Assembly: GCA_024276995.1 (NCBI GenBank)
Contig: JAJRWB010000041.1
Location: 1 to 64,000 of the forward strand
DNA from: Candidatus Eiseniibacteriota bacterium
GTDB taxonomy: Bacteria > Orphanbacterota > Orphanbacteria > Orphanbacterales > Orphanbacteraceae
Length of the DNA: 64,000 nt
Direction: 5' to 3'
Shown here piece after piece: positions 22,017 through 31,635 of this stretch (position 1 is the first letter of the stretch; each line of letters begins with the position of its first letter). Both the position numbers and the translations under genes were made by a program. The notes below the pieces were generated by a model, which ran no database searches, was not told the origin of the DNA, and saw only the letters and a program-made list of their open reading frames with translations.

Positions 22017-23261
22017 ATGGCGGAGGCGGGGGAAGAATCGCGCGGGGAAAGGAGGCTGCGAATTCTCCACGCAACCCCCTTCGTTCCCTTTCCTCCCGAT
22101 TCGGGGGGGAAGCTCGTCCCCTTTCATCATGCAGTCGGACTCGCCAAGCGAGGTCACGTTGTAACGCTGGTCGCGCCGCTGCGGAGAGCGGGCGATGGCG
22201 AGAACTTCGCGCGCCTCCCCCGGGCGATTCGGAAGCTGCCGGTGGAGACGGCGAACCGGGGAATCGTTTCCACCGCCATCCGTTTCCTTTTCAGAAACGA
22301 ATCTTTCCGCGTGGCCAGGCATACGTTCCCCGCGGTGGAGCGGGCGGTGAGACGGGCCGTCGGGGACTTCGATCCGGACGTCATCCTTCTCGACTCCCTC
22401 TTCAGCGCGTACCTGATTCCCGCCATCCGCAGCGAGTCGCCGGCAATCCCCATCGTGCTGGTGGAACATAATATCGAAAGCTCTCTCTTCCGGCGGTACG
22501 CGCGAAAGCTGTCACCGCCTCTCCGGTGGATCGCCGCCGTCGAGACCGCTCGAATCACCTGGATGGAGCGGGAGTTCGCCGCCGCGTCGGACACAGTCGT
22601 GACGCTCTCCGGGGCGGACCGATCGGGGCTGTGCGCGATCTGCCCTTCTACCGACCCGATCATTCTTCCTCCCGGAACGACGATCCGGCCCGGCACGAAC
22701 ATCCCCCCACCGACCCGGCGGAATGGAATCCTCTTTCTGGGCAATTACCGGTGGGAGCCGAACCGCGATGCCGCGCGGTGGCTGGTCCGCGAGATCTTTC
22801 CCCGGATCCGGTCGACGGCCCCGGGGACGACGCTGACTCTCGCGGGCGATGATCCGACCGGCGCGATGGCGGATCTTCACGCGCCATCCCGGGGAGTCGA
22901 CGTGCGCGGCCGCGTGGCCGACCCGGGGGAAACGGTCCGGGAGCACGCCGTCGTCCTTGTACCGATGCGCCTGGGGGGAGGGGTCCGTCTGAAGATACTC
23001 GAGGCTTTCGCGAATGAACGGCCCGTGGTGACCACGTCGCTCGGCTGCGAGGGGCTGCCGGTGGAAGACGGAGTCCATCTGCTGATCGCCGACGATGCGA
23101 TTCGTTTCGCGAAGAGCGTGACGTCCGTTCTGCGGGACCGTGCCGGCGGTTTCGCGCTCGCGGCGGCGGGAAGAGAGCTTGTGGAGTCGCGGTTCGGGTG
23201 GGACCGGATCGTCGGTCGGCTCGATGAGATTCTTGCGAAAGCGATCGCCCGCTGCGGCTGA
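22017..23261 (+). CDS. Glycosyltransferase, GT4-like (GT-B fold)
   Basis: 414 residues. The N-terminal Rossmann half starts LRILHATPFVPFPPDSGGKLVPFHH, the nucleotide-sugar-side loop of GT4-type enzymes that transfer sugars to polysaccharide precursors. VLVEHNIES near 150 and WMEREFAAASDTVVTLSGADR near 185 are typical of the family. The second half has FLGNYRWEPNRDAARWLV (near 240) and MRLGGGVRLKILEAFANERPVVTTS with the E-x7-E-like donor site near 335. It is on the strand opposite to the main exopolysaccharide operon and converges on the SLBB gene with a 60-base gap. Donor and acceptor are unknown. Confidence 0.85.
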   Translation: MAEAGEESRGERRLRILHATPFVPFPPDSGGKLVPFHHAVGLAKRGHVVTLVAPLRRAGDGENFARLPRAIRKLPVETANRGIVSTAIRFLFRNESFRVARHTFPAVERAVRRAVGDFDPDVILLDSLFSAYLIPAIRSESPAIPIVLVEHNIESSLFRRYARKLSPPLRWIAAVETARITWMEREFAAASDTVVTLSGADRSGLCAICPSTDPIILPPGTTIRPGTNIPPPTRRNGILFLGNYRWEPNRDAARWLVREIFPRIRSTAPGTTLTLAGDDPTGAMADLHAPSRGVDVRGRVADPGETVREHAVVLVPMRLGGGVRLKILEAFANERPVVTTSLGCEGLPVEDGVHLLIADDAIRFAKSVTSVLRDRAGGFALAAAGRELVESRFGWDRIVGRLDEILAKAIARCG

Positions 23262-23321
23262 CGTCCTTCGGCGACTCCCTTCGTAGCGTCGCACCGCCTC
23301 CGGTGGGCGCCGGTCCGGTCA

Positions 23322-24920
23322 TTACCTGCCGGCGTTGTTGATGACGATCACCACCGTGGCGACCTGGGCGCTGATGGTCATGAAGTCCTTGAACAACGCC
23401 CAGTAATCGTGCTGGGATTTCTCGGGGATCCACACGGTGTCCCCCGGCTCGAGAGGTGTTTCGTCGCGGTCGAACCACTGTCCGGTGACGGCCTTGATGA
23501 TCCGGATTTTCCCCTTGTTCGCCCGGCGGGCGAAGCCCCCCGCCCTTTCGATGTAGTATTGGTAGTCTCGGTCTTCTTCGAAGGGGATTTTGCCCGGGTT
23601 GACCGCCTGGCCGCTGACGGTGATCGTCTTCGTCTGTCTCGGGATTTCGATCAGGTCCCCCCGGCGCAATAGGATGTTCTCCTCGCCGCTTTCATCTTTA
23701 TAGAGAGATCGGAAGTCGGTGACCACCCGATCCTTGTTTTCCCGGGATCGCATCTTGAAGTAGGCGTATTCATCGTCGGTCATGTCGGCCACCGGGATCG
23801 TCTGCAGTCTCTTGAATTCCCGGTCGATCGCCTCATCGCCGAAACCGCGTCGCGTCAGCGTGGCCGACACGAGATCGGCGTCGTCCGTGAACCCTCCCGC
23901 CCGCTCGATCAGGTCGAGGAGATGATCCTTCCCCTCCTCGATGACGTAATCACCCGGGTAGTACACTTCACCTTCGATGGTGACTCCCCTGTGAAGGTGC
24001 CACTTCGGAACTCCCCGGACATAGACTTCATCTTCCGGGTGCACGGTGAGATCGGTCTCTTCGCTCACCGGGGGGTCTGTGGTGAAGTCGACCTCGAACA
24101 TCCGCGTACGCGACGGCTCATCCTCGAGAAAGCGGCGGACCTCGACATTCTCCCGGATCGCGTCATCGAGGAATCCACCCGAGATGCGGATCAGGTCGGC
24201 GAGGCTTTCCCCCTCGACGAATTCATACGTTCCCGGAAGCCCGACCCTTCCGTGCACCACCACCCGCCTCGTGACCACCGGCACCTGGACCAGGTCCCCG
24301 TCGGCGACAAAAGGGTTCCACTTTCGCTCGCCGAGAACGTCGAACCGGACGAGGTCGGCGATGCGGGTTTCTCCCGCCGTGGAAAGAAGTCGAATGGAGC
24401 GGCGCGACCCGCCCTCGGCGAGTCCGCCGGCGAGTTGTATCACCGTCGATACGCGGGTGAGGGCGTTGACCACGTAGGTGCCCGGATTCTCGATCGCACC
24501 GTACACATGGACTTCGAAGCGGCGGAGTTCGGCCAGAACGACACGGATCTCGACGTCGTGATAGTACCTGCCGAGGGTCCGGCGGATGATCGTTTTCGCG
24601 TCGGCGAGGCTTTTCCCCCCGACGTCGATCCCTCCCGTCGGCGGCACGAGAACGTACCCCTCGGGCGAGACGGGCACCGTCTGGATCTGCTGCGTTTTTC
24701 CCAGGATCGCGATCAGGAGTTGATCGCCCGGTCCCACGACGTACTCCCCCGCATCGACCGGTCCTTCGGACACGACCGTCCCGAGCCCCGCCTCGGCGGC
24801 CGATTCCTCGCACACGACGACGCCATGGAAGGCCAACAGCGCGAGAACGGCGCACAGCGCCGCGAGAAGCGAATCAGGGGCTGTTCTTCCGATTCTCATA
24901 GGTAGCGCAGAGTATCTCAA
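23322..24920 (-). CDS. Polysaccharide export protein with SLBB domains (Wza-like)
   Basis: 532 residues; export apparatus for exopolysaccharide across the periplasm and outer membrane. A hydrophobic N-terminal signal segment (LLAALCAVLALLAFHGVVV) is followed by the poly-export domain (about 55-145: YVVGPGDQLLIAILGK, VSPEGYVLVPPTGGIDVGG, LGRYYHDVEIRVVL). Several SLBB units follow (VHVYGAIENPGTYVV near 150; VVHGRVGLPGTYEF near 225; IEGEVYYPGDYVI near 320; VSGQAVNPGKIPF near 445). The C-terminus ends in a hydrophobic segment (ISAQVATVVIVINNAGR). TTG 24920 has GGAG five bases upstream; ATG 24899 has no Shine-Dalgarno site. It is the last gene of the operon. Confidence 0.9.
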   Translation of the reverse strand: MRYSALPMRIGRTAPDSLLAALCAVLALLAFHGVVVCEESAAEAGLGTVVSEGPVDAGEYVVGPGDQLLIAILGKTQQIQTVPVSPEGYVLVPPTGGIDVGGKSLADAKTIIRRTLGRYYHDVEIRVVLAELRRFEVHVYGAIENPGTYVVNALTRVSTVIQLAGGLAEGGSRRSIRLLSTAGETRIADLVRFDVLGERKWNPFVADGDLVQVPVVTRRVVVHGRVGLPGTYEFVEGESLADLIRISGGFLDDAIRENVEVRRFLEDEPSRTRMFEVDFTTDPPVSEETDLTVHPEDEVYVRGVPKWHLHRGVTIEGEVYYPGDYVIEEGKDHLLDLIERAGGFTDDADLVSATLTRRGFGDEAIDREFKRLQTIPVADMTDDEYAYFKMRSRENKDRVVTDFRSLYKDESGEENILLRRGDLIEIPRQTKTITVSGQAVNPGKIPFEEDRDYQYYIERAGGFARRANKGKIRIIKAVTGQWFDRDETPLEPGDTVWIPEKSQHDYWALFKDFMTISAQVATVVIVINNAGR

Positions 24921-24956
24921 AACGACTCCGCCCAGTCGAGAAAAAGTCGGATTCGA

Positions 24957-26141
24957 TCATCTCCCGATCCGCTCGGCGATCTCCCGCATCCGTTTCCGAA
25001 CGTCGCCCCAGGAGAAGGTGGATCGTACGAATCGCCGCCCCGCCTCGCCGATCGTTCGTGCGCGGTCCGGGTCTTCGAGAATCCGGGAGACCTTGTCGAT
25101 CCATTCCTTCTCCGTCGACGCGACGAGATAGTCCCGTCCGGCCGTTCCGCCGATCCCCGCCGCCACATCGGGGGAGAGGATCGAGGGGGTCGCGCAGGCC
25201 ATCGCCTGGAGAGCCTTGTTCTGCGTGCCGGAGGCGAAGCGAAGGGGCGCCACGAAGAGCGCCGCCCCGCCGTAGAATCTCTTCAGGTCGGGGACGAAGC
25301 CGTGTACCACGACACCGCCGATCGATTCAAGGTGTCGAACCGCCGATGTGCATCCCGCTCCCCCGATGACGAATTCCGTGTCCGACCCGGCGCGCTTCTT
25401 GACTTCCGGAAAGATCTTCGTCGAGAAGAATCGGGCGGCGTCGATGTTGTGAAACACTTCGAGGTGGCCGAGGAAGAGGATTCTTCCTCTCTCCCGGGGG
25501 ATCTCCGCGTCCTCGATCAGCTCATCGTCGATGCCGTTCGGTACGATCCGGATATTTCCCTTCGCGCCGAGATCGGTCAGCAGTTCCTTCTCCCGCGATG
25601 AGATGACCCAACATTCATCGGCCCGGGAGACGGCGGCGGCTTCGAATCGACGAATTCTCTTCGCCTCCATCCGGTAGAGAATCCTGGGAAGGAGCGATCG
25701 GTGCGAGCTTGACTCTTCCACTTCCCGGGAAACCACGTCGGTGAAATCGAGGAGCGAGTACGCGCCCCGCGCCGAGCGGGCATAGGGAAAGATCCGGAAC
25801 AGGTGCGAGTAGACGAGATCGTATCTCCCCTTCCCACCGAGAGACGAAACGAGACCGGCCATTTTCCCGTCGCGGTAGTAGCGGACCTGAAGCGGCGCGG
25901 ACGAGAGCATCCCGGCGCCGGCCCTCAGGAGCGAGTTCCACTTCGGAAGGTGAACCGTCTCGACGCGCGCGCAGAAGGAGAGCAACCGGCGCCGGGAGTC
26001 GTCCTCCACGGGGTGATCCACGAATGAAACGAGATGCACTTCATGTTCGGCGCCGAGTTCACGGAGAACGTGGTATGCCCGGAGGCGGTCGCCCCGGTCG
26101 GGAGGGAAGGGCAATCTCGATGTGAGGAAAAGTATTTTCAC
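24957..26141 (-). CDS. Glycosyltransferase, GT4-like (sugar transferase of exopolysaccharide locus)
   Basis: 394 residues from GTG 26141, which overlaps the previous gene's stop as GTGA. The N-terminus KILFLTSRLPFPPDRGDRLRAYH is characteristic of PEP-CTERM/EPS-type GT4 sugar transferases. Also present are YSLLDFTDVVSREVEE near 130 and the acceptor-domain linker FLGHLEVFHNIDAARFF near 240. The C-terminal donor site is LRFASGTQNKALQAMACATPSI near 315. The long upstream extension of the open frame is a shadow of the GT2 gene and was dropped. Sugar specificity is unknown. Confidence 0.87.
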   Translation of the reverse strand: MKILFLTSRLPFPPDRGDRLRAYHVLRELGAEHEVHLVSFVDHPVEDDSRRRLLSFCARVETVHLPKWNSLLRAGAGMLSSAPLQVRYYRDGKMAGLVSSLGGKGRYDLVYSHLFRIFPYARSARGAYSLLDFTDVVSREVEESSSHRSLLPRILYRMEAKRIRRFEAAAVSRADECWVISSREKELLTDLGAKGNIRIVPNGIDDELIEDAEIPRERGRILFLGHLEVFHNIDAARFFSTKIFPEVKKRAGSDTEFVIGGAGCTSAVRHLESIGGVVVHGFVPDLKRFYGGAALFVAPLRFASGTQNKALQAMACATPSILSPDVAAGIGGTAGRDYLVASTEKEWIDKVSRILEDPDRARTIGEAGRRFVRSTFSWGDVRKRMREIAERIGR

Positions 26142-27100
26142 CGGCTCAACCCGAGATGCCAGGCGACGGTGCGCCAGAAGAGGACGGCTCTTCGGGCCGA
26201 CCGTCCCGTTCGGCGGCGCCGGACGAGTGCTTCGACCAGGGTCAGTGCGCTCCAGGCGACGGCGCGGATGAAGACGCCGAAGAGGAGGATCGCCTTCGCG
26301 GCGAGCGCCGTTCCGGTCGAGCCGTGGATCTTCATGTACCGGATCTTGCTTCGATGGTTTTCGATGAACATCGAAATCGCCCGGGGTTCCGTGCTCTTCC
26401 CTCCATGGTGGGTCGCGCTCCCCGTGGGGGTGTACCAGCTCTCCCACCCCTCGTCGCGCGCGCGGCGGCACAGATCGGTCTCCTCGGAGTACATGAAGAA
26501 ACCCTCGTCCATACCCCCGAGGGTCTCGTACACTTCCCCCCTGATGAGAAGGAAGGCGCCGAGGAGCACGTCGACCCGGTTCTCTTTCCCGTAGTCGAGG
26601 TAGCCGAGGTGGTAACCGCCGATGCGGCGGTTCGTCGGAAAGAGGCGGTACAGCCCGGTGGCTTCGAAGAAATACCCCGCCGTCGTCGGGAACGATCCGC
26701 ACGAGGCCTGCACCGTTCCGTCCGTGTTCAGAAGGGTCGGTCCGACGATACCCGCGCGGGGATGGCTGTCGAGAAACGCCGTCAACCCGCGCAGACAGCC
26801 GGGATGGACCTCCACGTCCGGGTTCAACAGGAGAAAGAGGTCTCCTTGCGCTTCGCGAAACGCGCGATTGCAGCCGGCGGCATACCCCCGATTCGTTTCC
26901 ATTTCAATGATACGGACTTCGGGGAACTCGCGGCGGACGAGTTCCGCCGAGGAATCGGATGAATCGTTGTCCACAACGATGACTTCCGCGCGGAGCGACT
27001 TCGTTTCCGATAGGACGGAGCGAAGGCATGCACGGAGGTATTCGGCGGCGTTGAAGTTGATGATCCCGACGGTGAGCATCGGTCGGTCGCCGTCGCTCAT
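26138..27100 (-). CDS. Glycosyltransferase family 2 (rhamnosyltransferase-like)
   Basis: 320 residues. A GT-A fold family 2 enzyme: LTVGIINFNAAEYLRACLRSVL at 9-30, VVDNDSSDSSAELV (nucleotide-binding DN-x-S), GYAAGCNRAFREAQGDLFLLLNPDVE with the D-x-D-like NPD near 95, GAFLLIRGEVYETLGGMDEGFFMYSEETDLCRR near 200 (ED catalytic region), and HHGGKST. A hydrophobic stretch near 265 suggests peripheral membrane contact. The ATG at 27100 lies one base after the stop of the Wzy gene, so translation is coupled. Confidence 0.9.
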   Translation of the reverse strand: MSDGDRPMLTVGIINFNAAEYLRACLRSVLSETKSLRAEVIVVDNDSSDSSAELVRREFPEVRIIEMETNRGYAAGCNRAFREAQGDLFLLLNPDVEVHPGCLRGLTAFLDSHPRAGIVGPTLLNTDGTVQASCGSFPTTAGYFFEATGLYRLFPTNRRIGGYHLGYLDYGKENRVDVLLGAFLLIRGEVYETLGGMDEGFFMYSEETDLCRRARDEGWESWYTPTGSATHHGGKSTEPRAISMFIENHRSKIRYMKIHGSTGTALAAKAILLFGVFIRAVAWSALTLVEALVRRRRTGRSARRAVLFWRTVAWHLGLSR

Positions 27101-27101
27101 C

Positions 27102-28511
27102 TCACTCGACCGGAACGGGCCGCTTCGCCGCTTGGCGCCGGCGGGCGTCTCTCAAAATGCCGAGCGAAGCGCCGAGGGCGAAGATGAAATAGGAAATGCT
27201 GAGCGCCTTGTCGAAAGTGAAGTTCGTCGTGGCGATGACGAGGAACTGAACGATATTCGCGGCGAATCCGATGACGAGACAGCGCGCGGTGGGATTGGTG
27301 ACATCGGCGATGCCCCTTCGCACGTTCCTGAAATACACGACGACAATCGACAAGAACGCGGCAAGACCGATGATTCCGATCTTCACGAGGAGGAGGAGAT
27401 AGTTGTTGTGGATGAACCACCAGCCGCCCTCCCGCTTCATGTAGAGCGGGTGGAAGAAGTTGAGCTGAAAACCGAACCCGTTTCCGAAGACCGGCCGGCG
27501 GGCGAACTCCGCGAACGCCAGTTTCCATTCGGTCAGCCTTACCTTCGTGGAAAGGTCGCGGCCGAGATTCGAAAACGTGAGGAACCTCTCCAGGAGCGCG
27601 CCGAAGGGGTCTTCCACGCCCATCCGGGAGAGGCCGAACACGAGCGCCGTCAGCGTGATGAGCAGCGCGGCGAGAGTCTTTGCCGCCAGGGATCGGAACG
27701 CCGGCGGATCGAGCTCCCGTGCTGCGGCGATGTACACGACGATCCCCCCGGCGAGAAAGCCGAGCCAGTACCCCCGCGTCATGCTCGCCAGGAGCTGGAG
27801 CATCATCGGCAGGATGAGCGCGGATGAGACGATTCTCGTCTTCCGGCCGGTGTGGAGCACGGCGAAGGAGAGGAGTACCACCGCGCAGAGGCCGGGATAG
27901 ATCGAAAACCGGGCGTCGAGGAGCCGAACGAATCCGTTCTGCGCGAAATAGACGATCCCGAACAACGATTCGACCGCAAGCGCCAACGCCAGGAGCGCGA
28001 AAATCAGTGTCACGCTTCGGTCGCACAGGTAGCGGATGAAGATCGGGACGAGACCGATGTAGAGATAAGGGAATGCCTCGATGGGCCATTGCCGGAACGT
28101 CGCACCGCCGGCGATCCCCAGGATGATACCCATGAGCACGCTCGCCAGGAAGAAGCATACGGGCACATCCATTACGGTTCGTTCGGGAAAGAGGAGCGAG
28201 CGAAGGGCCAGCCTGGAGTAGTCGCGAAAAACGATCACCGTGGAGAGCCCCGCCATCCCGCCGAGGACGAAGCGTTGCCTCAGGCCGGTGAAGGGAAAAA
28301 GGAAGCCCGCGAATATGAAGATTCCGAGAAGGACCGGAATGGGCATGAGGAAAAGGAGTCCCACCAGACACGCACATCCGAGGATGACCAGCTGTTCGAA
28401 GGAAAGGTGGTAGACGAGAAGGACCGCGGCCGCCTGGACGAGGACCAGGGCGGCGAGGGAGATGGTCCAGCATGTGAGCGATCGACCGCCTTGAGCCGGG
28501 GAGAGAATCAC
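27102..28511 (-). CDS. O-antigen ligase / Wzy-like polysaccharide polymerase
   Basis: 469 residues with about twelve transmembrane segments. A large periplasmic loop near residues 290-370 contains LTEWKLAFAEFARRPVFGNGFGFQ and HNNYLLLLVKIG, the Wzy_C (O-antigen ligase) signature, including the H-N-x-x-L motif. It polymerises repeat units or ligates glycan on the outer face of the inner membrane. The GTG start at 28511 overlaps the Wzz stop as GTGA. Polymerase and ligase cannot be told apart from sequence; next to Wzz, polymerase is more likely. Confidence 0.87.
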   Translation of the reverse strand: MILSPAQGGRSLTCWTISLAALVLVQAAAVLLVYHLSFEQLVILGCACLVGLLFLMPIPVLLGIFIFAGFLFPFTGLRQRFVLGGMAGLSTVIVFRDYSRLALRSLLFPERTVMDVPVCFFLASVLMGIILGIAGGATFRQWPIEAFPYLYIGLVPIFIRYLCDRSVTLIFALLALALAVESLFGIVYFAQNGFVRLLDARFSIYPGLCAVVLLSFAVLHTGRKTRIVSSALILPMMLQLLASMTRGYWLGFLAGGIVVYIAAARELDPPAFRSLAAKTLAALLITLTALVFGLSRMGVEDPFGALLERFLTFSNLGRDLSTKVRLTEWKLAFAEFARRPVFGNGFGFQLNFFHPLYMKREGGWWFIHNNYLLLLVKIGIIGLAAFLSIVVVYFRNVRRGIADVTNPTARCLVIGFAANIVQFLVIATTNFTFDKALSISYFIFALGASLGILRDARRRQAAKRPVPVE

Positions 28512-29713
28512 GGTTTCCGATTCCGGTCCCGCGAACGAGAGTCCGAGAAGACGTCGCGAAAGAAGTGGAAAGCCGATCTCATGTCGTGTCCCACCGTCGG
28601 GGAGGACGGCCGTGGGCCGGGGCGGGAACCACCCCCTTCCGCGGCGAAGGCGAGCGCGAGGCCGGACAATCCGCCGAGCACGGCCCCGGCGAGCACGATG
28701 AGAGTGCGCTTCGGTTTCTCCCGCCGGATCGGAGGCGTCGCCCGGTCGAGGATCTCGACGGTGGACACGTCTCTCGCCTCGTGGATTCTCGCCTGTTCGT
28801 ACTGCTCGATCAGCAGCGCGTACAGCTTGCTCTCCATTTCAAGCTCGCGGGCGAGCCGCAGCATCTCCATCTTGATGGACGGAATATCTTGGAGGGCGAC
28901 ATAGATCGATGCCGAATCTTGTTGAACCTGGGACGAGATCATCTCCCTCACACGCGTTTTCAATTCCCGGATCTCTCTTTTCAGGAGCTGCGCGGTCGGA
29001 TGGTCTTCGGTCAGTTCACCGCGCAGCACGTCGAGGCGGACCTCCCTGTCGGTGATCTCGGAGAGGAGGTCCGACGCCGCCTCGATCGCGGCCTTCGTCT
29101 GCTCCGGCAGCTCCACCGACGAGTATTCCTCCTCGAAAGCGCGCAGTTTCTCCTCTTTCTTCGCGAGTTCCGCCTTCGACTCCTCGAGACGGCCCTCGAT
29201 GAAGGAGCGGGTCCTGGCGGCCCGCGTCGTTCTTTGTTCCCTGTTGAACCGGTCGAGCGCATCGATGTAGCTGTTCACGATCGCCGCCGAACGCTCGGGC
29301 GATCTCGCCAGCGCGCCGACGAAAATCACCCCTTCGGGGCTGACCGAGAAGCGAGTCCGGTTCGCGAGGATCCTGGTGGCGGTCTCCAATTCGCTGGCGC
29401 GGTACACTTCCTCCAGATCGTTCTCTTCGACCACCTTTTCGCGAACCGTCCGGCTCTCCATGATGCGAACGAGGATCTCGGATGGCGTGCCCGATTGAAC
29501 GTAGGTCGCCAGCAGGGGGTTCTGGGCGACCATCGTGCTGAGCAGCGAAAGATCTCCGCCGGTGTCTTCCGGGGGTAGAATGCTCGCCTTCGCCATGTAC
29601 CATTTGGGCAGCACCAGGCTGATCACGGCGCACACCACCGCCAGCCCGGCGAGATTAGCCAAGATCAGCCGCCTGTGGCGGAAAGCGATTCGAATCGATT
29701 GGACTGTGGACAT
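28508..29713 (-). CDS. Wzz/chain-length determinant protein of polysaccharide biosynthesis
   Basis: 401 residues. The Wzz N-terminal transmembrane helix (ILANLAGLAVVCAVISLVL, 17-35) is followed by a periplasmic domain and a long coiled coil (about 160-300: AELAKKEEKLRAFEEEYSS, LKREIRELKTRVREM). A second transmembrane segment has the Pro-rich motif ATPPIRREKPKRTLIVLAGAVLGGL near 325-350. There is no tyrosine-kinase domain and no BY-kinase gene nearby. The C-terminal 45 residues are a disordered Arg/Ser/Gly tail in which the next gene's start is embedded. No clear ribosome-binding site precedes the ATG. Confidence 0.88.
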   Translation of the reverse strand: MSTVQSIRIAFRHRRLILANLAGLAVVCAVISLVLPKWYMAKASILPPEDTGGDLSLLSTMVAQNPLLATYVQSGTPSEILVRIMESRTVREKVVEENDLEEVYRASELETATRILANRTRFSVSPEGVIFVGALARSPERSAAIVNSYIDALDRFNREQRTTRAARTRSFIEGRLEESKAELAKKEEKLRAFEEEYSSVELPEQTKAAIEAASDLLSEITDREVRLDVLRGELTEDHPTAQLLKREIRELKTRVREMISSQVQQDSASIYVALQDIPSIKMEMLRLARELEMESKLYALLIEQYEQARIHEARDVSTVEILDRATPPIRREKPKRTLIVLAGAVLGGLSGLALAFAAEGGGSRPGPRPSSPTVGHDMRSAFHFFRDVFSDSRSRDRNRKP

Positions 29714-29722
29714 GGTGTTGCG

Positions 29723-29751
29723 ACGGTACTACCGCGCCGGAACAGGGTCAA
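29723..29751 (-). promoter_or_regulatory. Candidate promoter inside the EPS operon, before wzz
   Basis: On the minus strand, TTGACC (29751-29746), a 17-base spacer and TACCGT (29728-29723). The predicted start of transcription falls only a few bases before the ATG at 29713, which has no Shine-Dalgarno site, so the message could be almost leaderless. The -10 match is weak. Confidence 0.3.
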
Positions 29752-29770
29752 GAGCAAAGAGCGCGTAACC

Positions 29771-30622
29771 TTAGTATTCGAATACCTTTAGGCGGGAGGC
29801 GACGGTTCGGGCGAAGTGGAGCAGCTCGTCGTCGGTCTTCCAGGCGAAAGCCCGCGAGCGATCGGCGAGATCCGCCGCGGAGGCGAGGTCTCCGGGGGTG
29901 CATTCGAGTTCGCAGAACGAAACGATCCGGGAGAGGATCTCCTCCGGCGCGCGGAGCAGCTCTTCGAACCGAACGACGAGCCCGGAATCGCCGATCGAAT
30001 CGATGTGACGGCGGCCTTCGCGCATGTATTCCTCCCAGAGCGAGAAACCCCCTTCCAGCGACCGGCATCGGAGGGAGTCGGTGAATCCGTCGCGCCGCGG
30101 CCTGAGCCAGTACGAAGGCCCTCCCCGCCGGAGTCGTTCCGTTCGCTTCCGGAGGATGACTCCCTGCCTCACCCTCAGGCTGTTCGCCACGTCGACGCCG
30201 TGTCTTTCCACGCAGATCACCCTGGCATCGGGGAAGAGGCGCAACCACACCGGAAGGGTGATCGTGTTGCGCGGATCTTTCCAGCCCCACGGACGGGAGA
30301 TCCGGAAAACCGATCTGTCGAGAATGTACCGGGGAATCCCCAGATAGGAGGCCGCGTGGATCGTTCCGATATGCCCTTTCAGGTATCGGGTCACGGGATC
30401 GATCAGGTCGGGCCGTTCGAGGAGGGAACCGAAAGGAGACGGATTGTCCCAGGAAGCCGACGCCTGGGAGAGGAGCCAGTTGTTCAGGTTGAAGAAGAGA
30501 ACCGCCTCGTGATTGCCCTCCTTCTTCCATCCCACGAAGAGACCGAGCGATTCGAGCATACGGGTCAGGAGCGCTGTTCCCGAACGGTGCATTCCCATGA
30601 TGATGATCGGCGGGCGGTTCAT
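29771..30622 (-). CDS. Sulfotransferase-family protein (PAPS-dependent), EPS locus
   Basis: 283 residues. The N-terminal PPIIIMGMHRSGTALLTRML contains the PAPS 5'-phosphosulfate binding loop (MHRSGT, about 10-16). WGWKDPRNT near 145 and the 3'-phosphate-binding region RVICVERHGVDVANSLR near 165 complete the typical sulfotransferase pattern. VRFEELLRAPEEIL near 225 is also family-typical. In this locus the likely acceptor is the polysaccharide or its lipid-linked precursor, which is inference. The ATG overlaps the stop of the preceding glycosyltransferase (ATGA). The extended open frame upstream is a shadow. Confidence 0.85.
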   Translation of the reverse strand: MNRPPIIIMGMHRSGTALLTRMLESLGLFVGWKKEGNHEAVLFFNLNNWLLSQASASWDNPSPFGSLLERPDLIDPVTRYLKGHIGTIHAASYLGIPRYILDRSVFRISRPWGWKDPRNTITLPVWLRLFPDARVICVERHGVDVANSLRVRQGVILRKRTERLRRGGPSYWLRPRRDGFTDSLRCRSLEGGFSLWEEYMREGRRHIDSIGDSGLVVRFEELLRAPEEILSRIVSFCELECTPGDLASAADLADRSRAFAWKTDDELLHFARTVASRLKVFEY

Positions 30623-31635
30623 CGCGCTTTCCATTCTTTCACCGCCCGCTCGAACTCCGAGACGTACCGGCGGGCGGCGGACGACCAATCGAATCGCGCG
30701 GCGCGTTCGAGCCCCTTCTCCCTCATCGAGTCGCGCACGGCGCCGTCGTTCACGAGGAGCGTCATGGCGTTGCGGATCGCTCCCGTCGAGCGTGGATCGA
30801 CGAGGATGGCGGCGTTCCCGGCGATTTCGGGGCAGGCGGTCGTGTTCGACGTGATCACCGGGCAGCCGCACGCCATCGCTTCGAGAATGGGCAATCCGAA
30901 TCCTTCATGGAGCGATGGGAACACGAAGGCCGTCGCTTCGCGATAGATCCGCGCGAGTTCCGCCCGGTCGAGTTTTTCGCGGATAATCGTAACATGCTCC
31001 GAATCGACGGTGCCACCGAAGCCGGGAAGAACAAGCAGCAAACGAATCGCGCCTTTTCCGGTAATTTTCGAAAACGCTTCGACAATCCGCCCCACATTCT
31101 TGACCGGCTGGTATTGGGAGACATGAAGCAGGTAGGGATCTTTTCGCCCCGGTCGATCGTCGAGGGGGTAGAAGATCTTCCGGTCGACTCCGTGATGAAT
31201 CACTCGTATTCGGTCGGCTTCGAGACCCACGGCGCTGGATAATTCCCTTCTCGAGTAATCGGAAACGGCGATGAAGTGAAATCGCCTCGTATCGATCCGT
31301 TTCCAGGCCCGGAGCAGCCGGCGCCGTTCGACGGCACCGCGGATCCGTGCATCCCAGCCCGACCGGTACTCGTTTCCCGGGAGGGAGAAGGCGCGCGCGC
31401 CGTGAAGCGTGACCACCACGGGGGCGGCCGCTTTTTGGAGGACCGCGAGCGGGGGGTGCCCTCCCGACGCACGGTGATCCCAGAAGAGATCGACCGTCGA
31501 GTCTGCGACGCGGCACTCGTCGATGTCCACGACCCGTACGCCCCGCCGTTCCATGCCCGCGGCGATCGACTCGCGCACCGTTCTCATGCTGATCGCTTCA
31601 TCCGGTCGGCGGATCACTCCTGCAACCCATTTCAC
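30619..31635 (-). CDS. Glycosyltransferase family 4
   Basis: 338 residues from GTG 31635, behind GGAGGAG and overlapping the flippase stop (GTGA). N-terminal half: PVVVTLHGARAFSLPG, FIAVSDYSRRELSSAVGL and VIHHGVDRKIFYP, the hallmark of mannosyltransferase-like GT4 enzymes. C-terminal half: YLLHVSQYQPVKNVGRIVEAF, then ATAFVFPSLHEGFGLPILEAMACGCPVITSN with the E-x7-E donor motif (E in HEGFGLPILE), then ARFDWSSAARRY. Domain order and length are standard. Substrate unknown. Confidence 0.92.
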   Translation of the reverse strand: MKWVAGVIRRPDEAISMRTVRESIAAGMERRGVRVVDIDECRVADSTVDLFWDHRASGGHPPLAVLQKAAAPVVVTLHGARAFSLPGNEYRSGWDARIRGAVERRRLLRAWKRIDTRRFHFIAVSDYSRRELSSAVGLEADRIRVIHHGVDRKIFYPLDDRPGRKDPYLLHVSQYQPVKNVGRIVEAFSKITGKGAIRLLLVLPGFGGTVDSEHVTIIREKLDRAELARIYREATAFVFPSLHEGFGLPILEAMACGCPVITSNTTACPEIAGNAAILVDPRSTGAIRNAMTLLVNDGAVRDSMREKGLERAARFDWSSAARRYVSEFERAVKEWKAR